Positions 1 through 12,744 are shown, counted from the stretch's first letter. The stretch is DNA of 64,000 nt from Calliopsis andreniformis (GCF_051401765.1 NW_027480595.1:248001-312000), one strand, 5' to 3'. Notes: a model not told the origin generated them from the letters alone. Numbers and translations: made by a program.

Positions 1-70
1 GAAAACTGTGAATTGAGAATCTTCTATTGAGGATTGAGGATTGTCACCTGATTGTTGAGGACTGAGGGCT
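1..70 (+). repeat. Landmark A, units 9-18 only (cut by window edge)
   Basis: Begins with GAAAACT. Unit 11 is GAGAATC and unit 15 GTCACCT, as in the copies at 11,761 and 61,065. Confidence 0.9.
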
Positions 71-657
71 GAAGATTGAGGATTCAGTATTGAGGATACA
101 GAATTGAGGTTTGAGGACTGAGGATTGAGGATGGAGGATCGAAGATTGAGTATCGAGGGTTGAAGATTGAGGATTGAGGATTGAGGATGAGGGCTGAGGG
201 TTGAGGATTGAGATTTAAGGACTGAGGACTGAGGATTGAGGATTGAGAATTGAGGATTGAGGATTGAGGATTGAAGATTGAGGATTTGGTATTAAGGATT
301 GAAGAAAGAGGATTGAGGATTGAGGATTGAGTATTCAGAATTGATGTTTGAGGACTGAGGATTGAGGATTGAAGATTGATTATTGAGGATTGAGGATTGA
401 GAATTGAGGATTGAAGATTGAGGATTGAGGATTGAGGATTGAGGATTGAGGATTGAAGATTGAGTATTGAGGATTGAAGATTGAGGATTGAGGACTGAGG
501 ATTGAGGGTTGAGTATTGAGGATTGAGGATTGAGGATTAAAGATTGATTATAGAGGATTGAGGGTTGAGGATTGAGGATTGAGGATTGACGCTTGAGGAT
601 TGAAGGTTGAGGATGGAGGATTGAAACGAGTGGACTGAGTGTTGAGGATTGAGTGTT

Positions 658-811
658 GAGAATTCATGTTTGAGGATTGAAATTTGATTATTGAATATTG
701 TGGATTGAGTATTGAACCATGAGAATTCAGGATACTCTATTGAGTATTAGGAATTGAGGATTGATTGTTGAGTATTGAAGATTGGTGGTTGAGGGTTGTG
801 TGTTGAATATT
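658..811 (+). repeat. Landmark B, full, GAACCAT subfamily
   Basis: 22 in-register heptamers. Unit 2 is CATGTTT, which adds a GAATTC at 660 to the family site at 723. Confidence 0.9.
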
Positions 812-1362
812 GAGGATTGAGGATTGAGGATTGAGGATTGTAGATTGAGGATTGAATATTGAGTCTTGATGATTGATGATTGAGGATTGAGGATTGAGTG
901 TTGAGGATTGAGGACGAGGACTGACGGTTGAGGATTGAGGTTTGAGGTTTGAGGATTGAGGATTGAGGACTGAGGATTGAGGATTGAGGATTGAGCATTG
1001 AGGATTGAAGATTGAGGACTGGGGATTGAGGATTGAAGATTGACGATTGAGGATTGTGGATTGAGGATTGAGGGTTGAGGATTAAAGATTGAATATTGAT
1101 GAATGAAGATTGAGGATTGAGGATTGAGGGTTGTGGATTGAGGACGAGGACTGAGTGTTGAGAATTGATGTTTGAGGTCTGAGGATTGAGGATTGAGTAT
1201 TGAGAATTGTGGATTGAGGATTGAGGATTGAAGATTGAGGATTGGGTATTGAGGATTGAAGAATGAGGACTGAGGATTTAGGATTGAGGATCGAGGAATG
1301 AAGATTGAGTATTGGGGATTGAAGACTGAGGATTGAGGATTGTGGATTGAGGTTTGAGGATT

Positions 1363-1972
1363 GAGGATTGAAGATTGAGGATTGGGGACTGAGTGTTGAG
1401 GGTTGAGTAATGAGAATTGATGTTTGTGGATGGAGATTTGAAGATTGAAGATTGAGGATTGAGTATTGAAAGCTGAGAATTCAGGATATTCTATTGAGTA
1501 TTGAGAATTTTGGATTGATGGTTGAGTATTGAGGATTGATGGTTGAGGGTTGTGTGTTGAATATTGAGGATTGGCGGATTGAGTATTGAAGATTGAGGAC
1601 TGAGGACTGAGGATTGAGTATTGAGGATTGAGGATTCAGTATTGAGGATTGAGGATTTAAGAGTATTGATGAGTGAAGATTGCGGATTTATTATTGAGGG
1701 TTGAGGTTTGAGGACGAGGACTGAGGGTTGTGGATTGAGGTTTGAGGACAGAAGATTGAGGATTGAGGATTGAGAATTGATAACTGAAGATTGAGGATTG
1801 AAAATTTAGGATTGGGTATTGAGGATTGAGGATTGGGTATTGAGGATTTAGTATTGGAGATTGATTATTTAGGATTGAAGATAGAGGGTTGAGGATTGAG
1901 GATTATGGATTGAGAATTGAGAATTGAGGATGATGACTGAGGTTTGAGGATTGAGGTTTGAGGAATGAGGAT
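1363..1972. repeat. A/B-hybrid module, copy 1 (about 0.6 kb)
   Basis: Starts with GAGTAAT units, continues through a hybrid landmark and then a run containing ATTTAAGAGTATTGATGAG and GATTATTTAGGATTG. It matches 3,595-4,204 at an offset of 2,232 until GAGGAATGAGGATTGA, after which the two part. Confidence 0.85.
1412..1565 (+). repeat. Landmark A/B hybrid
   Basis: The front half is A-like (GTGGATG, GAGATTT, GAAGATT) and the back half B-like (GAGAATT CAGGATA). Unit 9 is GAAAGCT. Confidence 0.9.
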
Positions 1973-2168
1973 TGAAGATTGGGGATTGAGGATTGAGGGT
2001 TGTGGATTGAGGACGAGGACTGAGGGTTGAGTATTGATGTTTGAGGTCTGAGGATTGAGGATTGAGGATTGAGAATTGAGGATTGAAGATTGAGTATTGA
2101 GGATTGAAGGTTGAGGATTGAGGGTTGAGGATTGAAGATTGAGGACTTAGTGTTGAGGGTTGAGTGAT

Positions 2169-2294
2169 GGGAATTGATGTTTGTGGATTGAGATTTGAAG
2201 ATTGAAGAATGGGGATTGAGTATTGAAAACTGTGAATTGAGGATATTCTATTGAGGATTGAGTATTGACAATTGATTGTTGAGGACTGATGGCT
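2169..2294 (+). repeat. Landmark A, GGGAATT variant
   Basis: Unit 1 is GGGAATT, unit 3 GTGGATT, unit 6 GAAGAAT and unit 15 GACAATT; ends GATGGCT. Confidence 0.85.
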
Positions 2295-2349
2295 AAAGAT
2301 TGAGGATTCAGGATTCAGGATTCGGGATTGAGGTTTAAGGACAGAGGAT

Positions 2350-3335
2350 TGAGGGTTGAGGATTGAGGATTGAGGATTGACGCTTGAGGATTGAAGGTTG
2401 AGGATGGAGGATTGAAAAGAGTGGACTGAGTGTTGAGGATTGAGTGTTGAGAATTGATGTTTGAGGATTGAGATTTGATTATTGAATATTGTGGATTGAG
2501 TATTGAACCATGAGAATTCAGGATACTCTATTGAGTATTAGGAATTGAGGATTGATGGTTGAGTATTGAAGATTGGTGGTTGAGGGTTGTGTGTTGAATA
2601 TTGAGGATTGAGGATTGAGGATTGAGGATTGAAGATTGAGGATTGAATATTGAGTCCTGATGATTGATGATTGAGGATTGAGGATTGAGTGTTGAGGATT
2701 GAGGACGAGGACTGACGGTTGAGGATTGAGGTTTGAGGTTTGAGGATTGAGGATTGAGGACTGAGGATTGAGGATTGAGGATTGAGCATTGAGGATTGAA
2801 GATTGAGGACTGGGGATTGAGGATTGAAGGTTGACGATTGAGGATTGTGGATTGAGGATTGAGGGTTGAGGATTAAAGATTGAATATTGATGATTGAAGA
2901 TTGAGGATTGAGGATTGAGGGTTGTGGATTGAGGACGAGGACTGAGTGTTGAGAATTGATGTTTGAGGTCTGAGGATTGAGGATTGAGGATTGAGAATTG
3001 AGGATTGAGGATTGAGGATTGAAGATTGAGGATTGGGTATTCAGGATTGAAGAATGAGGACTGAGGATTTAGGATTGAGGATCGAGGAATGAAGATTGAG
3101 TATTGGGGATTGAAGATTGAGGATTGAGGATTGTGGATTGAGGATTGAGGATTGAGTATTCATGATTGAGGATTGAGGATTGTAGATTGAGGATTGAGGA
3201 TTGATGATTAAAGATTGAGTGTTGAGGATTGAAGATTGAGGATTGATGATTGGGGATTGAGGGTTGAGGATTGAGGATAGAGGATTGAGTATTGAAGGCC
3301 GAGGATTGATGATTGAGGATTGAGGATTGAGGATT
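2350..3335. repeat. Landmark-B module with matches at 13.9 and 18.4 kb
   Basis: Starts at GAGGGTTGAGG upstream of GACGCTTGAGG. It matches 13,854-14,691 at an offset of 11,504 as far as about 2,895; the 13.9-kb copy then lacks roughly 150 bp before the match resumes at GACTGAGGATTTAGG. The first part also matches 560-1,360 at an offset of 1,791 and the module at 18,330 onwards. Confidence 0.8.
2449..2602 (+). repeat. Landmark B, full, GAACCAT subfamily
   Basis: Unit 2 is GATGTTT, unit 12 CTCTATT and unit 16 GATGGTT. Confidence 0.9.
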
Positions 3336-3594
3336 GAAGATTGAGTATTGGGGATTGAAGACTGACGATTGAGGATTTAGGATTGAGGGTTGAGGATTTA
3401 GTATTGAGAATTGAGGATTGAGGACTGAGGATTGAAGATTGAGGATTGGATATTGAGGACTGAGGACTGAGGATTGAGTATTGAGGATTGAGGATTGAGG
3501 ATTAAAGATTGAGTATTGAGGATTGAGGATTGAGGATTGAAGTTTGAGTATTGAGGATTGAAGATTGAGGATTGAGGATTGAGGATTGAGGATT

Positions 3595-4204
3595 GAGGAT
3601 TGAAGATTGAGGATTGGGGACTGAGTGTTGAGGGTTGAGTAATGAGAATTGATGTTTGTGGATGGAGATTTGAAGATTGAAGATTGAGGATTGAGTATTG
3701 AAAGCTGAGAATTCAGGATATTCTATTGAGTATTGAGAATTTTGGATTGATGGTTGAGTATTGAGGATTGATGGTTGAGGGTTGTGTGTTGAATATTGAG
3801 GATTGGCGGATTGAGTATTGAAGATTGAGGACTGAGGACTGAGGATTGAGTATTGAGGATTGAGGATTCAGTATTGAGGATTGAGGATTTAAGAGTATTG
3901 ATGAGTGAAGATTGCGGATTTATTATTGAGGGTTGAGGTTTGAGGACGAGGACTGAGGGTTGTGGATTGAGGTTTGAGGACAGAAGATTGAGGATTGAGG
4001 ATTGAGAATTGATAATTGAAGATTGAGGATTGAAAATTTAGGATTGGGTATTGAGGATTGAGGATTGGGTATTGAGGATTTAGTATTGGAGATTGATTAT
4101 TTAGGATTGAAGATAGAGGGTTGAGGATTGAGGATTATGGATTGAGAATTGAGAATTGAGGATGATGACTGAGGTTTGAGGATTGAGGTTTGAGGAATGA
4201 GGAT
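3595..4204. repeat. A/B-hybrid module, copy 2
   Basis: Close copy of 1,363-1,972. One visible change is GATAATTGAAG near 4,010 where copy 1 has GATAACTGAAG. The upstream flank, with GATTAAAGATTGAG and GAAGTTTGAG, is shared with the copies near 6.5 and 10.0 kb but not with copy 1. Confidence 0.85.
3644..3797 (+). repeat. Landmark A/B hybrid
   Basis: Identical in layout to the copy at 1,412, with ATTTTGGATTGATGG in units 14-16. Confidence 0.9.
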
Positions 4205-4407
4205 TGAGGATTGAGGATTGAGGATTGAGGATTGAGGATTGATGATTGAGTATTGAATGTTGAGGATTGATGACTGAGGATTGAGGATCGAGGATTGAGG
4301 ATTGAGGATTGAGGATTGAACATTGAGTGTTGAGGATTGAGTGTTGAGGAGTGAGGATTGAGTGTTGAGGATTGAGGATGAGGGCTGAGGTTTGAGGTTT
4401 GAGGTTT

Positions 4408-4477
4408 GAGTATTGAATCCTGAGAATTCAGGATATTCTATTGAGTATTGAGAATTGAGGATTGATGGTTGAGTATT
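4408..4477 (+). repeat. Landmark B, truncated to units 8-17
   Basis: The front units are replaced by a run of GAGGTTT. Unit 9 is GAATCCT and unit 12 TTCTATT. Confidence 0.85.
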
Positions 4478-5104
4478 GAGGATTGAGGATTGAGGATTGA
4501 GGATTGAGTATTGAAGATTGAGGATTGATGATTCAGGATTGAGGATTGAGTATTGAGGATTGAGGATTAAGTATTGAAGATTGAGAATTGAGGATTGAAG
4601 GTTGAGGATTGAGGAATGAGGTTTGAGGATCGAGGACGATGGCTGATGGTTGAAGGTCGAGGTTTTAGGACTGAGGACTGAGGATTGAGGATTGAGAATT
4701 GAGGATTGAGGATTGAGGATTGAAGATTGGGGATTGGTAATTGAGGATTGAAGAATGAGGATTCAGGATTGAGGATTGGTGATTGAGGATCTAGGACTGA
4801 ATATTGATTATTGAGGATTAAAGATTGAGGATTGAGGATTGAGGATTGAGAATTGAGAATTGAGGATAAGGACTGAGGGTTGAGGATTGAGGTTTGAGGA
4901 ATGAGGATTGAGGATTGAGGATTGAGGATTGAGGATTGAGGATTGAGTATTGAAGGTTGAGGATTGATGACTGAGGATTGAGGATTGCGGATTGACGATT
5001 GAGGATTCAGGATTGAGGTTTGAAGGTTGAGTGTTGAGGATTGAAGGTTGAGGATTGACGATTGAGGATTGAGGATTGAGGATGAAGGCTGAGGTTTGAG
5101 GTTT

Positions 5105-5174
5105 GAGTATAGAATCCTGAGAATTCAGGATGTTCTATTGAGTATTGAGAATTGAGGATTGATGGTTTAGTATT
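5105..5174 (+). repeat. Landmark B, truncated
   Basis: Unit 8 is GAGTATA, unit 11 CAGGATG and unit 17 TAGTATT. Confidence 0.85.
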
Positions 5175-5866
5175 GAGGATTCAGGATTGAGGATTGAGGA
5201 TTGAGTATTGAAGATTGAGGGTTGATGGTTGAGCATTTAGAATTGAGGATTGAGGATTGAGGATTGAAAATTGAGTATTGAGGATTGAAGGTTGAGGACT
5301 GAGGAATAAAGATTGAGGATTGAGGATGAGGGCTGAGGGTTGAGGATTGAGGCTTGAGGACTGAGGACTGAGGATTGAGGATTGAGAATTGAGGATAGAG
5401 GATTGAGGATTGAAGATTGAGGATTGGGTATTGAGGATTGAAGAATGAGGATTGAGGATTGAGGATTGAGGATTGAGGATTGAAGATTGAGTATTGAGGA
5501 TTGAAGATTGAGTATTGAGGATTGAGGATTGAGGATTGAGGACTGAGGATTGAGGATTGAGGATTGAGAATTGAAGATTGAGGACTGAGGACTGGGGATT
5601 AAAGATTGAGTGTTGAGGATTGAAGATTGAGGATTGATGATTGGGGATTGAGGATTGAGGATTGAGGATTGAGGATTGAGTATTGAAGGCTGAGGATTGA
5701 TGATTGAGGATTGAGGATTGAGGATTGAGGATTGAGTATTGAGGACTGAGGGTTGAAGATTGAGGATTGATGATTGAGGATTAAAGATTGAGTATTGAGG
5801 ATTGAAGATTGAGAATTGAGGATTGAGGATTGAACATTGAGGACTGAGTGTTGAGTGTTGAGTGAT

Positions 5867-5992
5867 GAGAACTGATGTTTCTGGATAGAGATTTGAAGAT
5901 TGCAGATTGAGTATCGTGTATTGAAAACTGTGAATTGAGGATATTCTATTGAGGATTGAGGATTGTCACCTGATTGTTGAGGACTGAGGGCT
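5867..5992 (+). repeat. Landmark A
   Basis: Unit 1 is GAGAACT, unit 3 CTGGATA, unit 7 GAGTATC and unit 15 GTCACCT. Confidence 0.9.
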
Positions 5993-6529
5993 GAAGATTG
6001 AGGATTCAGGATTGAGGATTCAGAATTGAGGTTTGAGGACTGAGGATTGAGGATTGAGGATTGAAGATTGAGTATTGAGGATTGAAGATTGAGGGTTGAA
6101 GATTGAGGATTGAGGATTGAGGATGAGGCCTGAGGGTTGAGGATTGAGATTTAAGGACTGAGGACTGAGGATTGAGGATTGAGAATTGAGGATTGAGGAT
6201 TGAGGATTGAAGATTGAGGATTTGGTATTAAGGATTGAAGAAAGAGGATTGAGGATTGAGGATTGAGTATTCAGAATTGATGTTTGAGGACTGAGGATTG
6301 AGGATTGAAGATTGATTATTGAGGATTGAGGATTGAGAATTGAGGATTGAAGATTGAGGATTGAGGATTGAGGATTGAGGATTGAGGATTGAAGATTGGG
6401 GATTGAGGATTGAGGGTTGTGGATTGAGGACGAGGACTGAGGGTTGAGTATTGAGGATTGAGGATTGAGGATTGAAGTTTGAGTATTGAGGTTTGAAGAT
6501 TGAGGATTGAGGATTGAGGATTGAGGATA

Positions 6530-7140
6530 GAGGATTGAAGATTGAGGATTGGGGACTGAGTGTTGAGGGTTGAGTAATGAGAATTGATGTTTGTGGATGG
6601 AGATTTGAAAATTGATGATTGAGGGTTGAGTATTGAAAGCTGAGAATTCAGGATATTCTATTGAGTATTGAGAATTTTGGATTGATGGTTGAGTATTGAG
6701 GATTGATGGTTGAGGGTTGTGTGTTGAATATTGAGGATTGGCGGATTGACTATTGAAGATTGAGGACTGAGGGCTGAGGATTGAGTATTGAGGATTGAGG
6801 ATTCAGTGTTGAGGGTTGAGGATTTAAGAGTATTGATGAGTGAAGATTGCGGATTTATTATTGAGGGTTGAGGTTTGAGGACGAGGACTGAGGGTTGTGG
6901 ATTGAGGTTTGAGGACAGAAGATGGAGGATTGAGGATTGAGAATTGATAATTGAAGATTGAGGATTGAAAATTTAGGATTGGGTATTGAGGATTGAGGAT
7001 TGGGGATTGAGGATCTAGTATTGGAGATTGATTATTTAGGATTGAAGATAGAGGGTTGAGGATTGAGGATTGAGGATTGAGAATTGAGAGTTGAGGATGA
7101 TGACTGAGGTTTGAGGATTGAGGTTTGAGGAATGAGGATT
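6530..7140. repeat. A/B-hybrid module, copy 3
   Basis: Offset from copy 2 is about 2,935 bp. It carries TTGAAAATTGATG in place of TTGAAGATTGAAG in the landmark front half, and GATCTAGTATTGG near 7,012 where copies 1, 2 and 4 read GATTTAGTATTGG. Confidence 0.85.
6579..6732 (+). repeat. Landmark A/B hybrid
   Basis: Units 5-6 are GAAAATT GATGATT, differing from the earlier two hybrids. Confidence 0.9.
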
Positions 7141-7349
7141 GAGGATTGAGGATTGAGGATTGAGGATTGAGGATTGAGTATTGAAGGTTCAGGATTGATG
7201 ACTGAGGATTGAGGATTGCGGATTGACGATTGAGGATTGAGGATTGAGGGTTGAAGGTTGAGTGTTGAGGATTGAAGGTTGAGGATTGACGATTGAGGAT
7301 TGAGGATTGTGGATGATGGCTGAGGTTTGAGGTTTGAGGTTTGAGGTTT

Positions 7350-7419
7350 GAGTATTGAATCCTGAGAATTCAGGATGTTCTATTGAGTATTGAGAAATGA
7401 GGATTGATGGTTTAGTATT
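7350..7419 (+). repeat. Landmark B, truncated
   Basis: Four GAGGTTT units precede it. Unit 14 is GAGAAAT. Confidence 0.85.
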
Positions 7420-7776
7420 GAGCATTCAGGATTGAGGATTGAGGATTAAGTATTGAAGATTGAGGATTGATGGTTGAGGATTTAGAATTGAGGATTGAGG
7501 ATTGAGGATTGAGGATTGAAAATTGAGTATTGAGGGTTGAAGATTGAGGACTGAGGAATAAGTATTGAGGATTGAGGATTGAGGATTGAAGATTGAGGAT
7601 TGGGTATTGAGGATTGAAGAATGAGGATTGAGGAATGAGGATTGAGGATTGAGGATTGAAGATTGAGTATTGAGGGTTGAAGATTGAGGATTGAGGATTG
7701 AGGATTGAGGATTGAGGATTGAGGATTGAGGATTGAAGATTGAGGATTGGTGACTGAGTGTTGAGGGTTGAGCGAT

Positions 7777-7902
7777 GAGGATTAATGTTTGTGGATAGAG
7801 ATTTGAAGATTGCAGATTGAGTATCGAGTATTGAAAACTGTGAATTGAGGATATTCTATTGAGGAATGAGGATTGACAATTGATTGTCGAGGACTGAGGG
7901 CT
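7777..7902 (+). repeat. Landmark A
   Basis: Unit 1 is GAGGATT, unit 2 AATGTTT and unit 15 GACAATT. Confidence 0.9.
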
Positions 7903-8056
7903 GAAGATTGAGGATTAAGGATTGAGGATGCAGAATTGAGGTTTGATGACTGAGGATTGAGGATTGAAGATTGAGTATTGAGGATTGAAGATTGAGGATT
8001 GAGGACTGAGGATGGAGGATTGAAGAGAGAGGACTGAGTGTTGAGGATTGAGTGTT

Positions 8057-8210
8057 GAGAATTGATGTTTGAGGGTTGAGATTTGATTATTAATTTTTGT
8101 GGATTGAGTATTGAACGATGAGAATTCAGGGTATTCTATTGAGTATTGAGAATTGAGGATTGATTGTTGAATATTGAGTATTGATGGTTGAGGGTTTTGT
8201 GATGAATATT
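8057..8210 (+). repeat. Landmark B, full, GAACGAT subfamily
   Basis: Unit 9 is GAACGAT and unit 11 CAGGGTA; units 20-21 read GAGGGTT TTGTGAT. Confidence 0.9.
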
Positions 8211-8672
8211 GAGGATTGAGGATTGAGGATTGAGGATTGAGGATTGAGGATTGAGGATTGAAGATTGAGTATTGAGGATTGAAAGTTGAGGATTGAGGAT
8301 TGAGGATTGAGGATTGAGGATTGAGGATTGAGAATTGAGGATTGAGGATTGAGGATTCAAGATTGAGGATTGGGTATTGAGGATTGTAGAATGGGGATTG
8401 TGGATTGAGGATTGAGGATTGAGGATTGAAGCTTGAGTATCTAGGATTGAAGATTGAGGATTGATGATTGAGGATTAAGGATTGGGTATTGAAGGTTGAG
8501 GATTGATGATTGGGGACTGATGATTGAGGATTGAGGATTGAGTATTGAGGACTGAGGATTGAAGATTGAGGATTGAGGATTGAGGATTAAAGATTGAGTA
8601 TTGCGGATTGAAGATTGAGAATTGAGGATTGAGGATTGAACATTGAGGACTGAGTGTTGAGGGTTGAGTGAT

Positions 8673-8798
8673 GAGAAGTGATGTTTGTGGATAGAGATTT
8701 GAGGATTGCAGATTGAGTATTGTGTATTGAAAACTGTGAATTGAGGATGTTCTATTGAGGATTGAGGATTGTTACCTGATTGTTGAGGACTGAGGGCT
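8673..8798 (+). repeat. Landmark A
   Basis: Unit 1 is GAGAAGT, unit 11 ends GATG before TTCTATT, and unit 15 is GTTACCT. Confidence 0.9.
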
Positions 8799-9174
8799 GA
8801 AGATTGAAGATTCAGTATTGAGGATTCAGAATTGAGGTTTGAGGACTGAGGATTGAGGATGGAGGATCGAAGATTGAGTATTGAGGATTGAAGATTGAGG
8901 ACTGAGGATTGAGGATTGAGGATTGGGGATGAGGGCTGAGGGTTGAGGATTGAGATTTAAGGACTGAGGACTGGGGATTGAGCATTGAGAATTGAGGATT
9001 GAGGATTGAGGATTGAGGATTGAAGAATGAGGATTGAGGACTGAGGATTGAGGATTGAGGATTGGGGATGAGGGCTGAGGGTTGAGGATTGAGATTTAAG
9101 GACTGAGGACTGGGGTTTGAGGATTGAGGATTGAGGATTGAACATTGAGGACTGAGTGTTGAGGGTTGAGTGAT

Positions 9175-9300
9175 GAGAATTGATGTTTGTGGATAGAGAT
9201 TTGAAGATTGCAGATTGAGTAATGTGTATTGTAAACTGTGAATTGAGGATATTCTATTGAGGATTGGGGATTGTCACCTGATTGTTGAGGACTGAGGGCT
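9175..9300 (+). repeat. Landmark A
   Basis: Unit 7 is GAGTAAT, unit 9 GTAAACT and unit 15 GTCACCT. Confidence 0.9.
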
Positions 9301-10054
9301 GAAGATTGAGGATTCAGGATTGAGGATTCAGAATTGAGGTTTGAGGACTGAGGATTGAGGATTGAAAATTGATTATTGAGGATTGAGGATTGAGAATTGA
9401 GAATTGAGGATTGTGGATTGAGGATTGAAGATTGAGGATTGGGTTTTGAGGATTGAAGAATGAGGATTGAGGATTGAGGATTGAGGATTGAGGATTGAAG
9501 ATTGAGTATTGAGGAATGAAGATTGAGGATTGAGGATTGAGGATTGAGAATTGACGATGAGGTCTGAGGGTTGAGGATTGAGGTTTGAGGACTGAGGACT
9601 GAGGATTGAGGATTGAGAATTGAGGATTGAGGATTGAGGATTGAGGATTGAAGATTGAGGATTGGGTATTGAGGATTGAATATTGAGGATTGAGGATTGA
9701 GGATCGAGGATTGCGGATTGAGGATTGAAGATTGAATATTGATGATTGAAGATTGAGGATTGAGGATTGAGTGTTGTGGATTGAGGACGAGGACTGAGTG
9801 TTGATTATTGATGTTTGAGGTCTGATGATTGAGGATTGAGGATTGAGAATTGAGGATTGAGGATTGAGGGTTGAGGATTGAGGATTGAGGATTGAAGATT
9901 GAGGATTGGGTATTGAGGACTGAGGACTGAGGATTGAGTATTGAGGATTGAGAATTGAGGATTAAAGATTGAGTATTGAGGATTGAGGATTGAGGATTGA
10001 AGTTTGAGTATTGAGGATTGAAGATTGAGGATTGAGGATTGAGGATTGAGGATA

Positions 10055-10670
10055 GAGGATTGAAGATTGAGGATTGGGGACTGAGTGTTGAGGGTTGAGT
10101 AATAAGAATTGATGTTTGTGGATGGAGATTTGAAAATTGAAGATTGAGGGTTGAGTATTGAAAGCTGAGAATTCAGGATATTCTATTGAGTATTGAGAAT
10201 TTTGGATTGATGATTGAGTATTGAGGATTGATGGTTGAGGGTTGTGTGTTGAATATTGAGGATTGGCGGATTGAGTATTGAAGATTGAGGACTGAGGGCT
10301 GAGGATTGAGTATTGAGGATTGAGGATTCAGTATTGAAGGTTGAGGATTTAAGAGTATTGATGAGTGAAGATTGCGGATTTATTATTGAGGGTTGAGGTT
10401 TGAGGACGAGGACTGAGGGTTGTGGATTGAGGTTTGAGGACAGAAGATTGAGGATTGAGAATTGAGAATTGATAATTGAAGATTGAGGATTGAAAATTTA
10501 GGATTGGGTATTGAGGATTGAGGATTGGGGATTGAGGATTTAGTATTGGAGATTGATTATTTAGGATTGAAGATAGAGGGTTGAGGATTGAGAATTGAGG
10601 ATTGAGAATTGAGAATTGAGGATGATGACTGAGGTTTGAGGATTGAGGTTTGAGGAATGAGGATTGAGGA
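10055..10670. repeat. A/B-hybrid module, copy 4
   Basis: Offset from copy 3 is 3,525 bp. It shares TTGAAAATTGA with copy 3, and has AAGAATT instead of GAGAATT as the first landmark unit. Confidence 0.85.
10104..10257 (+). repeat. Landmark A/B hybrid
   Basis: The first unit is AAGAATT; unit 16 is GATGATT. Confidence 0.9.
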
Positions 10671-11760
10671 TTGAAGATTGGGGATTGGTAACTGAGGATT
10701 GAAGAATGAGGATTCAGGATTGAGGATTGATGATTGGGGATTGAAGATTGAGTATTGAGGATTGAAGATTGAGTATTGATGATTGAAGATTGAGGATTGA
10801 GGGTTGAGGGTTGAGGGTTGCGGACGAGGACTGACGGTTGAGGATTGAGGTGTGAGGATTGAGGGTTGAGGACTGAGGACTGAGGATAGAGGATTGAGGA
10901 TGGAGCATTGAGGATTGAAGATTGAGGACTGGGGATTGAGGACTGAAGATTGAGGATTAAGGATTGAGGATTGGTGATTGAGGATCTGGGGTTGAATATT
11001 GATTATTGAGGATTAAAGATTGAGGATTGAGGATTGAGGATTGAGAATTGAGAATTGAGGATAAGGAATGAGGGTTGAGGATTGAGGTTTGAGGAATGAG
11101 GATTGAGGATTGAGGATTGAGGATTGATGATTGAGTATTTATGATTGAAGATTGAGGATTGAGGATTGAGGGTTGAGGATTGAGGACGATGACTGACGGT
11201 TGAGGATTGTGGTTTGAGGATTGAGGATTGTGGATTGAGTATTGAGCATGAGGACTGGGGTTTGAGGATTGGGGTTTGAGGAATGAGGATTGAGGATTGA
11301 GGATTGAGAGTTGAGGATTGAGGATTGAGAATTGAAGATTGAGGATTTGGTATTAAGGATTGAAGAATGAGGATTGAGGATTGAGGATTCAGAATTGATG
11401 TTTGAGGACAGAGGATTGAGGATTGAAGATTGATTATTGAGGCTTGAGGATTGAGAATTGAGGATTGAAGATTGAGGATTGAAGATTGAGGATTGGGTAT
11501 TGAGAATTGAGGAATGAGGATTGAGGATTGAGGATTGAGTATTGAGGATTGAAGATTGAGTATTGAGGATTGAAGATTGAGGATTGAGGACTGAGGATTG
11601 AGGGTTGAGTATTGAGGATTGAGGATTGAGGATTAAAGATTGACTAATGAGGATTGAAGACTGAGGATTGTGGATTGAAGGTTGAGTATTGAGGATTGAA
11701 GATTGAGAAGTGAGGATTGAGGATTGAACATTGAGGACTGAGAGTTGAGGGTTGAGTGAT

Positions 11761-11886
11761 GAGAATTGATGTTTGTGGATAGAGATTTGAAGATTGCAGA
11801 TTGAGTATTGTGTATTGAAAACTGTGAATTGAGAATCTTCTATTGAGGATTGAGGATTGTCACCTGATTGTTGAGGACTGAGGGCT
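11761..11886 (+). repeat. Landmark A (archetype of the GTCACCT form)
   Basis: All 18 units are in register. Unit 11 is GAGAATC, seen only in the D2 copies, and unit 15 GTCACCT. Confidence 0.92.
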
Positions 11887-12744
11887 GAAGATTGAGGATT
11901 CAGTATTGAGGATACAGAATTGAGGTTTGAGGACTGAGGATTGAGGATGGAGGATCGAAGATTGAGTATCGAGGGTTGAAGATTGAGGATTGAGGATTGA
12001 GGATGAGGGCTGAGGGTTGAGGATTGAGATTTAAGGACTGAGGACTGAGGATTGAGGATTGAGAATTGAGGATTGAGGATTGAGGATTGAAGATTGAGGA
12101 TTTGGTATTAAGGATTGAAGAAAGAGGATTGAGGATTGAGGATTGAGTATTCAGAATTGATGTTTGAGGACTGAGGATTGAGGATTGAAGATTGATTATT
12201 GAGGATTGAGGATTGAGAATTGAGGATTGAAGATTGAGGATTGAGGATTGAGGATTGAGGATTGAGGATTGAAGATTGAGTATTGAGGATTGAAGATTGA
12301 GGATTGAGGACTGAGGATTGAGGGTTGAGTATTGAGGATTGAGGATTGAGGATTAAAGATTGACTATAGAGGATTGAAGATTGAGGATTGTGGATTGAAG
12401 ATTGAGTATTGAGGATTGAAGATTGAGGATTGAGGATTGAGGATTGAGAATTGAATATGAGGGCTGAGGGTTGAGGATTGAGGTTTGAGGACTGCGGACT
12501 GAGGATTGAGGATTGAGAATTGAGGAATGAGGATTGAGGATTGAGGATTGAAGATTGGGGATTGAGGATTGAGGGTTGCGGATTGAGGACGAGGACTGAG
12601 GGTTCAGTATTGATGTTTGAGGTCTGAGGATTGAGGATTGAGGATTGACAATTGAGGATTGAAGATTGAGTATTGAGGATTGAAGGTTGAGGATTGAGGG
12701 TTGAGGATTGAAGATTGAGGACTTAGTGTTGAGGGTTGAGTGAT

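Larger units (their letters stand above)
1..1362. repeat. Duplicon D2, third copy, 5'-truncated by the window edge and internally deleted
   Basis: Bases 1-561 follow 11,817-12,377 at an offset of 11,816; bases from about 552 to 1,362 follow 12,919-13,729 at an offset of 12,367. The change in offset means 551 bp present at 11.8-13.7 kb are missing here. Both sides of the switch share AGAGGATTGA, so the joint lies within about 10 bp of microhomology. Similarity ends near 1,362, where this copy continues with GAGGATT and the other with GAGTATT CAGGATT. Confidence 0.85.
1..11369. repeat. Left block: mixed higher-order modules of the heptamer array
   Basis: This stretch holds a partial D2 copy, four A/B-hybrid modules, three further B landmark types and five full A landmarks plus one variant A. 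Between landmarks it is ordinary GAGGATT variants. No gene, promoter or RNA gene is visible. Confidence 0.85.

Noticed and set aside
723..728. GAATTC inside CCTGAGAATTCAGG-like sequence as an operator-like palindrome
   Set aside because: Only the six-base core is self-complementary; the arms do not pair exactly and follow from adjacent variant units.
11761..11886. Landmark A as an inserted foreign element, promoter or small RNA gene
   Set aside because: It splits cleanly into 18 heptamers in phase with its flanks, with no target-site duplication, terminal repeat or RNA-gene box, so it is diverged satellite.
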